A stretch of 64,000 bases of DNA, taken from an uncultured Bacteroidales bacterium (GTDB lineage Bacteria > Bacteroidota > Bacteroidia > Bacteroidales > Marinilabiliaceae). A model generated the notes under the pieces. The model made no database searches and was not told where the DNA came from. It worked only from the letters and a program-made list of their open reading frames with translations. Location: assembly GCA_934717675.1 (NCBI GenBank), contig CAKUYZ010000004.1, positions 21,615 to 85,614 on the forward strand, read 5' to 3'. Of the stretch, positions 44,289 to 53,323 are shown piece after piece. How positions within the stretch are numbered: position 1 is the first letter of the stretch; each line of letters starts with the position of its first letter. The translations under genes were made by a program, and so were the position numbers.

Positions 44289-44324
44289 GGCTCTTGCCAT
44301 CAAATGGAAATAATTAGCATATAA

Positions 44325-46316
44325 ATGAATAACAGTAAGATAGGTGCGCTGGCCATTGCCGCCCTCACAGCCCTCTCGGCGCAGGCGCAGCAAAAGACAT
44401 TCGTCCTCGACGCCTCCAAGCCAGCCAAAGGCGCGCCGATAGCGCAGACCATGTATGGCCTGTTTTTTGAAGACATCAATTATGCGGCCGACGGAGGCCT
44501 TTACGCCGAGATGGTCAAAAACCGCTCCTTTGAGTTCCCGCAGGCGCTTATGGGGTGGGAGAGCTTTGGAAAAGTTGAGGTGAGGACGGAAGGCGCGCCT
44601 TTTGAGCGTAACCCGCATTACGTGCACCTCGACCCCGCCGGCCACCCGCATAAGCGCACGGGCCTGCAAAACGAGGGGTTCTTCGGCGTGGCCGCGCAGA
44701 AGGGCAAAGAGTATAATTTCTCAGTCTGGGCCAGGGCCACAAAGGGCCAGAGCAAAATAACGGTGGAGCTGACCGACCCGGCATCGATGGGTGAGACTCA
44801 GGTGATTGGCTCGGCCGATGTGGAGATAAACGGGACGGAATGGAAGAAATATACGGCCACAATCAAGGCCACGGATTCTGTCAAGAAGGGCAAGCTGCGC
44901 ATCTTCTTGGCCGGCGAGAGCGTTGACCTGGATCACGTGTCTTTGTTCCCCGCCGAGACGTGGAAGGGCCGTGAGAATGGCCTGCGCGCCGACCTGGCGC
45001 AAGCCTTGGCAGATGTTCACCCGGGCGTGCTCCGTTTCCCTGGCGGGTGCATTGTGGAGGGTACTGACCTCCAGAGCCGTTACCAGTGGAAGAATAGCGT
45101 CGGCCCCGTGGAGAACCGCCCGCTCAACGAGAACCGTTGGCACTACACGTTCCCCCACCGCTTCTTCCCAGACTATTACCAGAGCTATGGCCTTGGCTTC
45201 TACGAGTTCTTCCTCTTGTCTGAAGACATTGGGGCGGAGCCGCTGCCAATCCTTAGTGTTGGCCTGGCTTGCCAGTTCCAAAACGAGAACCCGGACGCTC
45301 ACGTGGCTGCCACGGCCGAGGCCCTCAAGCCTTATATCCAAGATTGTCTTGACCTTATCGAGTTCGCCAATGGCGACGCGTCGACCACATGGGGCAAGCT
45401 CCGTGCCGACATGGGTCATCCCGCGCCGTTCAATATGAAGTATATTGGCGTGGGCAATGAGCAGTGGGATGCGCTCTATCCTGAGCGACTAAAGTTTTTC
45501 GTAGAGGCCATTCGCAAGGCGCATCCTGAGATAAAGATTGTGGGTTCGTCTGGTCCCGACTCCGAGGGCAAGCAGTTTGATTACCTGTGGCCTGAGATGA
45601 AAAAACTTGGAGCAGACCTTGTCGATGAACATTTCTACCGTCCAGAGAGTTGGTTCCTAGCCCAAGGCGGTCGTTATGACGGCTACGACCGCAAGGGGCC
45701 CAAGGTCTTTGCCGGCGAGTATGCCTGCCATGGAGCCGGCAAGAAATGGAATCACTTTCACGCCTCGCTGCTCGAAGCAGCATTTATGACGGGCTTGGAA
45801 CGCAATGCGGACGTGGTACGTATGGCCACCTATGCGCCTCTTTTCGCCCACGTGGAGGGTTGGCAGTGGAGGCCCGACATGATATGGTATGACAATACCC
45901 GCTCCGTCAAGACTGCCAGCTACTACGTGCAGCAGCTCTATGCCCACAACAAGGGAACAAGCACAATGAAGCTCTTGATGGATGGCAAGGCAGTTGAGGG
46001 TGCCGAGGGGCAAGACGGCCTCTTTGCCTCGGCAGTATATGATGCGGCTGACGGTTCTTTCGTGGTCAAAGCCGTCAACACCGCCGACAAGGCGCAAGAT
46101 GTGACACTTCAGCTCAAGGGTTTGAAGAAAAAGCAGGTGGTGGACAAATATACGGTCACCACGCTACATTCTGACGACCCCGTGGCCGACAACACGCTTG
46201 ATGCCCCCGACACCGTGGTGCCTGTGGTTGAGGAGAAACTAGCGACAGACGGTCAGAGCGTCATGTTGAGACTTGAACCCCAGACGTTCTACGTCTTCCG
46301 CCTTACGGTGAAGTAG
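44325..46316 (+). CDS. GH51 alpha-L-arabinofuranosidase with CBM-like insert
   Basis: 663 residues with a signal peptide (cleavage near AQAQQ at 18-22). After the family N-terminal strand (MYGLFFEDINYAADGG), a carbohydrate-binding-like beta-sandwich occupies about 75-205, then the barrel. The acid/base is Glu379 in GVGNEQWD and the nucleophile is Glu465 in FAGEYACH. This longer architecture is typical of GH51 enzymes acting on polymeric arabinoxylan or arabinan. Together with the first GH51 it suggests a small arabinan-related pair. No transporter or regulator for arabinose is present here. Confidence 0.93.
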   Translation: MNNSKIGALAIAALTALSAQAQQKTFVLDASKPAKGAPIAQTMYGLFFEDINYAADGGLYAEMVKNRSFEFPQALMGWESFGKVEVRTEGAPFERNPHYVHLDPAGHPHKRTGLQNEGFFGVAAQKGKEYNFSVWARATKGQSKITVELTDPASMGETQVIGSADVEINGTEWKKYTATIKATDSVKKGKLRIFLAGESVDLDHVSLFPAETWKGRENGLRADLAQALADVHPGVLRFPGGCIVEGTDLQSRYQWKNSVGPVENRPLNENRWHYTFPHRFFPDYYQSYGLGFYEFFLLSEDIGAEPLPILSVGLACQFQNENPDAHVAATAEALKPYIQDCLDLIEFANGDASTTWGKLRADMGHPAPFNMKYIGVGNEQWDALYPERLKFFVEAIRKAHPEIKIVGSSGPDSEGKQFDYLWPEMKKLGADLVDEHFYRPESWFLAQGGRYDGYDRKGPKVFAGEYACHGAGKKWNHFHASLLEAAFMTGLERNADVVRMATYAPLFAHVEGWQWRPDMIWYDNTRSVKTASYYVQQLYAHNKGTSTMKLLMDGKAVEGAEGQDGLFASAVYDAADGSFVVKAVNTADKAQDVTLQLKGLKKKQVVDKYTVTTLHSDDPVADNTLDAPDTVVPVVEEKLATDGQSVMLRLEPQTFYVFRLTVK

Positions 46317-46339
46317 CCGTTGGCTTTTAGAAAGAAAAG

Positions 46340-46380
46340 ATCCCTCTGCGACAAGAACTGTGTCGCAGGGGGATTTTTTT
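46340..46380 (+). terminator. Terminator after the second GH51 gene
   Basis: A 14-bp stem (46340-46353 with 46361-46374, one G-U) is followed by TTTTTT. The next 320 bases, to 46699, hold no recognisable gene or clear promoter. Confidence 0.85.
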
Positions 46381-46699
46381 ATGTGTTTATGTGAGGGGGG
46401 GCAGGTGGTCTTTTTCACAATATGACCGTGGCTATTGGTGTAGGGTACGATTTCATAAGTTCAAAACAGTTTCTGAGATTTCTTCCGCGCCCTTTTTCTT
46501 TGTCCAGCATGTGGCGCGTGGCGCGTTTCGTCACCGATTTTGACATTGAGGGGATGTCACTCGTCACTGATTTGTGCCGTTTGGTCAAAAAAGGGCAAAA
46601 AGTGTTTCGTTGACGAGTTTTTGCGCATACATTGTCGGCTAGTAAAGCCACTCCCTTGGGTCTGTGACCCTTGGCAAGTTGAATTAAATCTAGGCGACT

Positions 46700-47068
46700 A
46701 TGCGAAAAAGACTATTGTTTTTTGCGGCGGCCCTGGCGGCGATGGCGGTCTCCGTCACGGCCCAGCGGCATTCGCCGCAACGCTTTCCGAGGATCTCGGG
46801 CAGCGACTGCGTCTCTATGACGTCGGCCAACACCTACTCCGTGCCGGCGGACACGTTCCGCCAGTACATCAACGACGGTGCCAACTCCATGCGCTGGCAG
46901 CTGTGGGGAGACATTGAGTTCACCAATGGCACTATGAGCAGGCGGGTGATAAGCCTGTCGCACGGCCTCGCAGGGCGGCTGCAGTGCGATGGTGCGGATC
47001 TGTCGAGCGGGATGGTTGTCCGTCAAAACGGCGTGGCCAGGAGCTACCGTCTTGTGGTTAAACATTAA
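46700..47068 (+). CDS. Small secreted protein, function unknown
   Basis: 122 residues with a good signal peptide (MRKRLLFFAAALAAMAVSVTA). The mature part of about 100 residues has no family I recognise; it contains many Ser/Arg and a WQLWGDIEFTNG stretch that may be a beta-strand pair. Base composition and codon use match the surrounding GC-rich genes, and the frame is followed by a clean terminator, so it is likely a real gene. It has no obvious operon partner. Confidence 0.6.
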   Translation: MRKRLLFFAAALAAMAVSVTAQRHSPQRFPRISGSDCVSMTSANTYSVPADTFRQYINDGANSMRWQLWGDIEFTNGTMSRRVISLSHGLAGRLQCDGADLSSGMVVRQNGVARSYRLVVKH

Positions 47069-47079
47069 TAATCAGGAAG

Positions 47080-47111
47080 GTCATGGCGGCAAAAGTCCGC
47101 CATGACTTTTA
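47080..47111 (+). terminator. Terminator after the small secreted protein gene
   Basis: A perfect 10-bp stem (47080-47089 with 47097-47106) is followed by TTTTAAT. Confidence 0.75.
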
Positions 47112-47123
47112 ATATAGAGACAT

Positions 47124-48452
47124 ATGATAAGGTATGTAGTATTGTTGCTCCTTCTCGCTTTAGCATCGGGCAGGACGTTTGCTCAAGAGTGGAAACAGTG
47201 GATTGATACGGCGTACGTCTCAGGTCTTCCAACCCAAGGTTCTCTGACGGAGCCAATAGATATTTGCACAGTGCAGTTTAATAACATTCGAACCAGTTGT
47301 AAGGATAAAACGTTGGAAGAGACTACTATAGATGATTGGGCGCGAATGCAGTTTAGTTCATATTGCACATCCGACACAACCGTGGGTCTGGCATCAGGTA
47401 TAGTATGGTTTTGGGTGAATGGCAAGCAAACGAGAGGTGATGATGTAGGTGGCGATTATGACTTTATTTTAAAGATTCCAGAGGTCGCTACTGATTTTTA
47501 TGGGCGTCATAAGATTCTAAAGGTAGATCGATTAGACTCATGGTCTTTTTCAGGAGTAACGAAGCGAATAAAGGGAATCATTATTCCTAAGTCGGTCTCT
47601 TATGTTAATCCGCTCGCAATATACAATGCTCAAGATGTTGTGAGAATATCAGTGGAGGAAGGCAGCCCATATTTCTCAAATTATAACGGCTATTGCTTGT
47701 ACGACGCAGAGGGGACCACACTTATGGTATGTCCTTATCGCGGCACCTTTGGGCAATATTTCAAGGATGGCATTGTGGCTATAGGTTCTGACGTGTTTTC
47801 CCATCATTCTTGCAAAAGTTTGTCGCTTCCCGTGACGATAAAAAAGATTGGGGATAGGGCCTTCTATGGCTGCCAATTGAAGAGGATTGAGATTCCGGAC
47901 GCTTGTGAGGAGATCGGGACGGAGGCTTTCGGCGGTGATTTGTGGTATGATTGTGACACGCTCTTTTTGGGGCGCAATCTGCGAACTATAGGTTACCACG
48001 CATTTTCATTCCATCAGTGGGCTCCAAATTCACGGAGAAGCATATGCATAGTATGCAAGGCGACGACTCCTCCTGAGGCTATACATGAAGGTTTGGATCC
48101 TTTTGACCTGTGCGCCAAGAAATCCATCAAGCTCCTCGTCCCAGAGGGCAGTGTGGAGGCCTACCGCAACCACTGGGTCTGGGGGCAGTTCAGCGTCATT
48201 GGCGACCCCGCTCTCAACCCGGTGGATGTTGAGCCGGATGACCCCACGTCGGTGTCCGATCCCGAGGCCGGTGGCCTGCGCGTCCGCGTCGACGGTCGCG
48301 ACATCCTGTTCGACGGCGAGACCGACGTCGAGGTGTTCACCCTCGGCGGCCTTCGCCTCTATGCGGGTCGCACCGCCTCGCTCTCCATAGCCTCGCCTGG
48401 CATCTATTTGGTCTCGGCGGGCGGCGGCAGCGCTAAGGTGCAGATACGTTGA
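47124..48452 (+). CDS. BspA-like surface protein with T9SS-type C-terminal domain
   Basis: 442 residues with a signal peptide (to about residue 20). LRR_5-type units appear at about 150-300 (IKKIGDRAFYGCQLKRIEIP, YHAFSF). The last 60 residues (LRVRVDGRDI ... GIYLVSAGG) form a type A-like T9SS sorting domain related to those at 24834 and 27249. Bases up to about 48080 are clearly AT-richer with different codon choice than the GC-rich last third, so the gene looks like a mosaic. Ligand unknown; surface display is inferred. Confidence 0.75.
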   Translation: MIRYVVLLLLLALASGRTFAQEWKQWIDTAYVSGLPTQGSLTEPIDICTVQFNNIRTSCKDKTLEETTIDDWARMQFSSYCTSDTTVGLASGIVWFWVNGKQTRGDDVGGDYDFILKIPEVATDFYGRHKILKVDRLDSWSFSGVTKRIKGIIIPKSVSYVNPLAIYNAQDVVRISVEEGSPYFSNYNGYCLYDAEGTTLMVCPYRGTFGQYFKDGIVAIGSDVFSHHSCKSLSLPVTIKKIGDRAFYGCQLKRIEIPDACEEIGTEAFGGDLWYDCDTLFLGRNLRTIGYHAFSFHQWAPNSRRSICIVCKATTPPEAIHEGLDPFDLCAKKSIKLLVPEGSVEAYRNHWVWGQFSVIGDPALNPVDVEPDDPTSVSDPEAGGLRVRVDGRDILFDGETDVEVFTLGGLRLYAGRTASLSIASPGIYLVSAGGGSAKVQIR

Positions 48453-48470
48453 GCAGGGAATGATTTATAG

Positions 48471-48506
48471 AGCGGCCCTCGCTGGATACAGTCCTGCGGG
48501 GGCTTT
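48471..48506. terminator. Weak hairpin between convergent genes
   Basis: An imperfect GC stem (around 48473-48481 with 48495-48503) is followed by TTTTTATTTT on the plus strand and overlaps the end of the C45-type gene region. Confidence 0.4.
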
Positions 48507-49853
48507 TTATTTTGCGTCCGCAACCAATTCGAAACGCAAAAACGGTGCGGCCTTGCCTGGCTCTGTGGCCACCCAGAGGGCTAGGCTGTCGGGAAGCAGC
48601 ACCACGGCGTGGTGTGCTAGTGTCTGATTTATGGCCATATCATCGTCCGCCGTGGCTTGTGAGCCGTCGGGAAGGGTTTTGTCTCGGAGAATGGCCATGG
48701 CCTCCGCTGTCCCAATGGGTGTCAGGGAGTCCGTAAGGGTCTCCATGCGATGGCGGCGGGTGCGACTGTCGGCCGTGGAAAAACCGCTGGGGTTCATAGC
48801 CGCTGTCTCAAAGTGGTTGGCCGATATTATCCTGTCGTCTTTCATCCGCCGCGTGGCCATTCCTTGCGGCCCCATCTCAATCACTGCGGCCGAGCTGTCC
48901 GCCACGGAGCATATCATGACCGACTCGCCCACCATGAGCCGCGCCTTGGCGGCTAACGCCTCAGCCTCCGCTATAGTGGTGGCGTTGGCCAATATTAGGT
49001 GCGTCAGGGCGGTCACGGGAGTGCGGGGCTCTAGCGGAATTTCTGCGGGGGCGGCGTTGATGGTCACGCTCAGTCCCGCGCTGTTCATCCCGCTCACCAC
49101 GCCAAGCATGCCGGGCCAACATACCGATATGTGGCGCGGCCCGCTGTCTGGCTCCTCAATCAATATCATCTTTTGCCTGGCGAACTCGTCTCCGAAATAG
49201 AAGTCGAAGTTTCGCCCCTCAATGAGTTGGCGCCCTGCCGCCCTGTGACCTCTCACGGCAAAGGAGGTGCAGCCGGCCTTGACGTCCGTCATGCTCAGGT
49301 GTTGGCTCATGGCATGCCCCATGTCATGGGCGGCCTGATAGAGGATTTGGCGGGTGTATGCGTCTCCAAGGTCGTCATATTGGCTGTGCGGCGCGCAGGC
49401 TTGCGCCATGGCCCAGGTCTCTTGCCGCAGGTCTTCCGTCATGAACTTTGAGAAGTCGAACCCTGCCGCGTCCGCCACCCACAGCATGGCGCGCAAGGTC
49501 CACTGCCCGCCCACGGCCTCAATGGTTCGGCTCAAAAACACTTCTTCTTGCCGCCTTATCAAGCCGCCGCACATGGCTGCGTAGTCCGCCCCGCGCTCTG
49601 CCGCGTTTCCGCGCAGGGTCACCACGGTCAGCCCCTCCTTCGCGGTTTGGCACTGCGAGCGGCGGCAGCGCAGCGTGCCGTCGCCATCTTCGGTCACCGT
49701 CAGCCCGTCGGCCCATCCGTCTGGCATGACTGGCGGAGTGAAGCGCGGGCCAGTGTAGAGGCTCACTCGCAGAGCCACCAGGGAGGCGATCACGAGCGGC
49801 GAGACGGCAACTGCCGCCACAACCTTCAGAATTGTTTTCGTGGCTCGCCTCAT
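48507..49853 (-). CDS. C45-type (acyl-CoA:6-APA acyltransferase-like) Ntn hydrolase
   Basis: 448 residues. A membrane helix or signal lies at about 8-30. The Ntn nucleophile is Cys195 in AGCTSFAV, followed by EGRNFDFYF, the pattern of peptidase C45 and acyl-CoA:6-aminopenicillanic acid acyltransferase-like proteins. Such enzymes make or break amide bonds with fatty acyl groups, usually after self-cleavage before the Cys. Its start overlaps the end of the MMPL-PlsC gene by four bases, so it is the last gene of that operon. A role in attaching or trimming the exported lipid is inferred. Confidence 0.82.
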   Translation of the reverse strand: MRRATKTILKVVAAVAVSPLVIASLVALRVSLYTGPRFTPPVMPDGWADGLTVTEDGDGTLRCRRSQCQTAKEGLTVVTLRGNAAERGADYAAMCGGLIRRQEEVFLSRTIEAVGGQWTLRAMLWVADAAGFDFSKFMTEDLRQETWAMAQACAPHSQYDDLGDAYTRQILYQAAHDMGHAMSQHLSMTDVKAGCTSFAVRGHRAAGRQLIEGRNFDFYFGDEFARQKMILIEEPDSGPRHISVCWPGMLGVVSGMNSAGLSVTINAAPAEIPLEPRTPVTALTHLILANATTIAEAEALAAKARLMVGESVMICSVADSSAAVIEMGPQGMATRRMKDDRIISANHFETAAMNPSGFSTADSRTRRHRMETLTDSLTPIGTAEAMAILRDKTLPDGSQATADDDMAINQTLAHHAVVLLPDSLALWVATEPGKAAPFLRFELVADAK

Positions 49854-52800
49854 GGCTCAGGTGCGCATTTTATTGTCATTCGTTTCCCCTGAGCCTCCAA
49901 ATATCCCACAAGTGGGGACCTGCGGCAGAAGTCGGCTTCGGCCTCGGATGCCGCGGTCGCCTCAAAATTTGTGGCGCCAGATGTCAGAGCCTCCCAAAAT
50001 GCGTCTAGGCAAAGACGTCGCCCGTCTGTGGGGTCGCCTTGTCCGTTTGATTTCTGGCTGACGAATTTTTTCGCCAAGGCATATTCCTCTTGCCCGCGGA
50101 AGACGTAGCCGCGCAGCAGCATGTCGCGGAAGAAAATGTTGTCGTGGTCGTTGTCTCGCCGCAACTCCGAGAGGGCTTCCGCTATGGAGTGTTGCAGGCC
50201 GCGCGTGATCTCCTTTACCTCAGCTTCGCCAATCGCTCCGCAAAGACGTATGGCCGGCAAGACCCGCGTGGCCATGCGGCATCGCATAATGTTGAGTGGC
50301 TGCAGTTTAGAGACGGCCATGCCGTGGCCATAGAACGCTATGGGGACAATGGGCAACCCCAACCGTGCCGCCAGGGCGACCGCCCCTTTGTGAAAACGCC
50401 TCACTCGGCAGTCCCCGCTACGGCTGCCTTCGGGAAATATGACCACGGAACACCCGTCCACCACGGCCTCACCCACGGCCTCCGCCACGGCCTCCGCGCC
50501 CTCGCCGTTGGTGCTGAAGAAGCCGAGCTGACGCGTCACGAGGCCGAGGAACGGCACGCGGGCCACCCATCCCTTGACCACGAACACCAGTCGCGGCGAT
50601 GCCGCCATGAGTGCCAAAATATCCAGAAAAGACTGATGGTTGGCCACGATGACCGATGGCTCGCCGTCCGCCAACCCTCTCGGCACGTCAAGTCTCACCA
50701 CGCCCCTGCACACTGCCAGATAGAGCCGCGTCATGCGCCACGCCGCAACCCTCATGGCGCGCCTGCGCCTGCGGGCGGGGTGGACGGCGGCGCGCAATGC
50801 CAACCCCGCTAGCAGCACCATGCCGACTGTCACGCCATAGAGGGTGTAGGCCCAGATGCCGCGCAGCAGGCTCGGCAGGGTGTATGGCACGCCGCCACGC
50901 CGCGCGGGGCCCGAGATGAGCAGGCGAAACAAGACCGGCTGGACAACGAAGCTGGTGACGATGACGGCCACGAGCCCAAAGATGGAGATGAGACCCAGGG
51001 AATGCACGGCCGGGTGACGCCCAAACACTTGCGCTCCTAGACCCGCAATGGCCGCGAAGGCCGAGAGGACTATGGCCGTCTTGTGGCTGGCCATGATCTT
51101 CTGCCCGCGCGAGTAGCCGGCCTGGAGGCCGTCCATTATGAAGATGGCGTAATCGTCTCCCACGCCAAAGATGAAAGTGGAGAGAATGATGTTCACCACG
51201 TTGAACTCCACGCCGAAGATGGCCATGAGCCCCAATATGATGACCCAGCTCACGCACATGGGCGTGAACGTGAGCAGGAACAGCTCAACGCGGCCATATG
51301 ACGCAATGAGTGCCGCTGCCACGATGAACGAGCTGAGCAGCAGCAGCCAGTTGAAGTCGTCCACCATCTGCCGGGCCATCTGCCGTGAGTAGTAGCCCAT
51401 GTCGGTCAGCACGGTGTGGGGAATTTCGGCGAGCGAGGTGAAGACATTGTCGCGACTCTCCGTGTCGGTCTCCACGTTATAATATAGCATAAGCAGCGAG
51501 TCGGAGGCCGACACCCAGTCCGCGAACATCTGCGACCCTTTAATCTCGGTGTCACCTACTGCCTCTCGTCCGCCCCGACCTTCAAGCAAGGCCCGCAGCC
51601 CGCTTAGGGCGGTCGGATCGAAGCCCAGCCGCCCGCCCTCGGCCTCCACGGCTTTCAAGACGACCCCGATGCGGCTTGGGGTGAAGATGGAGTCCCACAT
51701 GGCGGCGCGCTCCTTTGCCTCGTCTGGCGTGGGCAAGAAGCCGCTCGCGACCGACGTGGCGGAGTGCAGGCCTGGCGTGCCGGACGCCTCGTGCTCAAAG
51801 CGCCGGGCGTTAGAGGCCAGCTCGGCCGCCGAGGCCCCCGTCACCACCACGGTGCTGCGATGTCCGCCAATCTCCAGGGCCTCCTCCATGGCGCGCAGCG
51901 AGCGACTGAGGCGGGTGTCGCCCGTGTAGTTCAGTGCCGACATGTCGGGGTTGAAACGCACGTCGGTGAAGAAAAACAACGTGACGACGAATGTGACGCA
52001 CAGCCCGCCAATGAGCCATTTGTTGCGAGAGTAGTCATAGCCCGCCACGCATTCCACAAGCCGCAGGCTGCGGCCTTCGCGGCCTTTGCCCGTGGTCATG
52101 AGGTGGGGCAGGAAGATGAGGCAGAAAAGCAGCGTGCCCACCAGCGTGAGCGAGGCGAAGAGACCCAGATGGCGCAGCACCGTGGAGCCCGTGAAAAGCA
52201 AGGCCAGAAACGCCCCTATGGTGGTGACGCTGCCAACGGTCATGGGCCACGCCATCTCTTCAATGAGCTGGCGCACAGAGGTGGCGTGGAGGCCGTGGGT
52301 CATCATGTGGATGGAGTAGCTCAGGGCGAGTCCCAAGATGGTGGCGCCTGCGCCTACGGCCATCTGCGACAGGCTCACGCCCAGCATGGCCGTGACGCCC
52401 ATGGCGAACAAGGCGCCGAAGGCGACTGGCACAATGAGCAAAGCCACGGCTCGCGCGCTGCGAAACACAAGCAGCATCACCACAGTCAGCACGGAGAGCG
52501 ATATGGAGAGCGTCAGCACCTCATCGGCCTTGACGCGCGCCGAGTTGGATACGGCCACCAGTGGCGCGCCATAGACCAGCGTCTCCACGTCTGGTGTCAG
52601 GGCGCGTTGTCGCCCAATGGCGTCATACACCTCCGTGGCCAGCCACTCGTTGTCCGCCGTCTTGAGAAAGTCGGACGCGAGGTCAACAAACATGAGCAGC
52701 CGCCGGCCGTCGGTGGTGAACAGGTAGCCGTCTTGCATCTCCAGCCCTTTGGCCACCTCGGTCTGTTTCAGCCTCTCCAACACGGGCAGGCTCAGCAGTA

Positions 52801-53323
52801 GCGGGTCGCGGCTCAGCAGTGGTGCCAGAGCCGTCCCCGCGGGCGAGAGCAGTGCCGCCCTCGCGGTTTCCAGTCGGCGTGTCATGCCGTCTGGCGTGAA
52901 GGCGGAGTCTAGGGCTGCGTAGTCTCGTGGCGTGAGCAGGATGGGCAAGTGGCGGTAGACGTAGCCAAAGAGTGAGTCGGTGCGCTCCTCGCCCCAATAG
53001 AGGCTCACCTTGCCCGCCCCGCGCAGAGCCGTGTCCAGCCGCGAGGCTAGGCTCTCGGCCGCGTCAATCAGCCTCCCGTCGTCGGCCTCGGCCGCGCTGT
53101 CCGCCATCTGGAAGATGAACGTCAGCTTCTCCATCGCTTTCAGGTTGCCCAGCACGTGCAGCGTCTCGGCGTCGGACTTAGGGAAGAAGTCCTTAATGTC
53201 TTCAGATATCGTTAGCCGTGAGGCGCATACGGTCAACGCCGCTACCGTGACGGCCATCACGCCCCACAGCCGAGCCTTGCTCGCGCCGAGCCATGAGAAT
53301 ATGGAGAGGAAAAAACTGTTCAC
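49850..53323 (-). CDS. MMPL/RND exporter fused to a PlsC-type acyltransferase
   Basis: The start is set at the GTG at 53323 (1157 residues), which overlaps the stop of the glycosyltransferase gene (GTGA). The frame continues 194 codons upstream, but only as a shadow of that gene. Residues 1 to about 800 are an RND-type exporter with two sets of membrane helices and large periplasmic loops. A PlsC/LPLAT domain follows, with HxxxxD from His896 to Asp901 (NHQSFLD) and FPEGSRS. The last 100 residues are unrecognised. This combination occurs in aryl-polyene and flexirubin-type lipid systems, where it moves and acylates the product. Confidence 0.87.
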   Translation of the reverse strand: MNSFFLSIFSWLGASKARLWGVMAVTVAALTVCASRLTISEDIKDFFPKSDAETLHVLGNLKAMEKLTFIFQMADSAAEADDGRLIDAAESLASRLDTALRGAGKVSLYWGEERTDSLFGYVYRHLPILLTPRDYAALDSAFTPDGMTRRLETARAALLSPAGTALAPLLSRDPLLLSLPVLERLKQTEVAKGLEMQDGYLFTTDGRRLLMFVDLASDFLKTADNEWLATEVYDAIGRQRALTPDVETLVYGAPLVAVSNSARVKADEVLTLSISLSVLTVVMLLVFRSARAVALLIVPVAFGALFAMGVTAMLGVSLSQMAVGAGATILGLALSYSIHMMTHGLHATSVRQLIEEMAWPMTVGSVTTIGAFLALLFTGSTVLRHLGLFASLTLVGTLLFCLIFLPHLMTTGKGREGRSLRLVECVAGYDYSRNKWLIGGLCVTFVVTLFFFTDVRFNPDMSALNYTGDTRLSRSLRAMEEALEIGGHRSTVVVTGASAAELASNARRFEHEASGTPGLHSATSVASGFLPTPDEAKERAAMWDSIFTPSRIGVVLKAVEAEGGRLGFDPTALSGLRALLEGRGGREAVGDTEIKGSQMFADWVSASDSLLMLYYNVETDTESRDNVFTSLAEIPHTVLTDMGYYSRQMARQMVDDFNWLLLLSSFIVAAALIASYGRVELFLLTFTPMCVSWVIILGLMAIFGVEFNVVNIILSTFIFGVGDDYAIFIMDGLQAGYSRGQKIMASHKTAIVLSAFAAIAGLGAQVFGRHPAVHSLGLISIFGLVAVIVTSFVVQPVLFRLLISGPARRGGVPYTLPSLLRGIWAYTLYGVTVGMVLLAGLALRAAVHPARRRRRAMRVAAWRMTRLYLAVCRGVVRLDVPRGLADGEPSVIVANHQSFLDILALMAASPRLVFVVKGWVARVPFLGLVTRQLGFFSTNGEGAEAVAEAVGEAVVDGCSVVIFPEGSRSGDCRVRRFHKGAVALAARLGLPIVPIAFYGHGMAVSKLQPLNIMRCRMATRVLPAIRLCGAIGEAEVKEITRGLQHSIAEALSELRRDNDHDNIFFRDMLLRGYVFRGQEEYALAKKFVSQKSNGQGDPTDGRRLCLDAFWEALTSGATNFEATAASEAEADFCRRSPLVGYLEAQGKRMTIKCAPEP

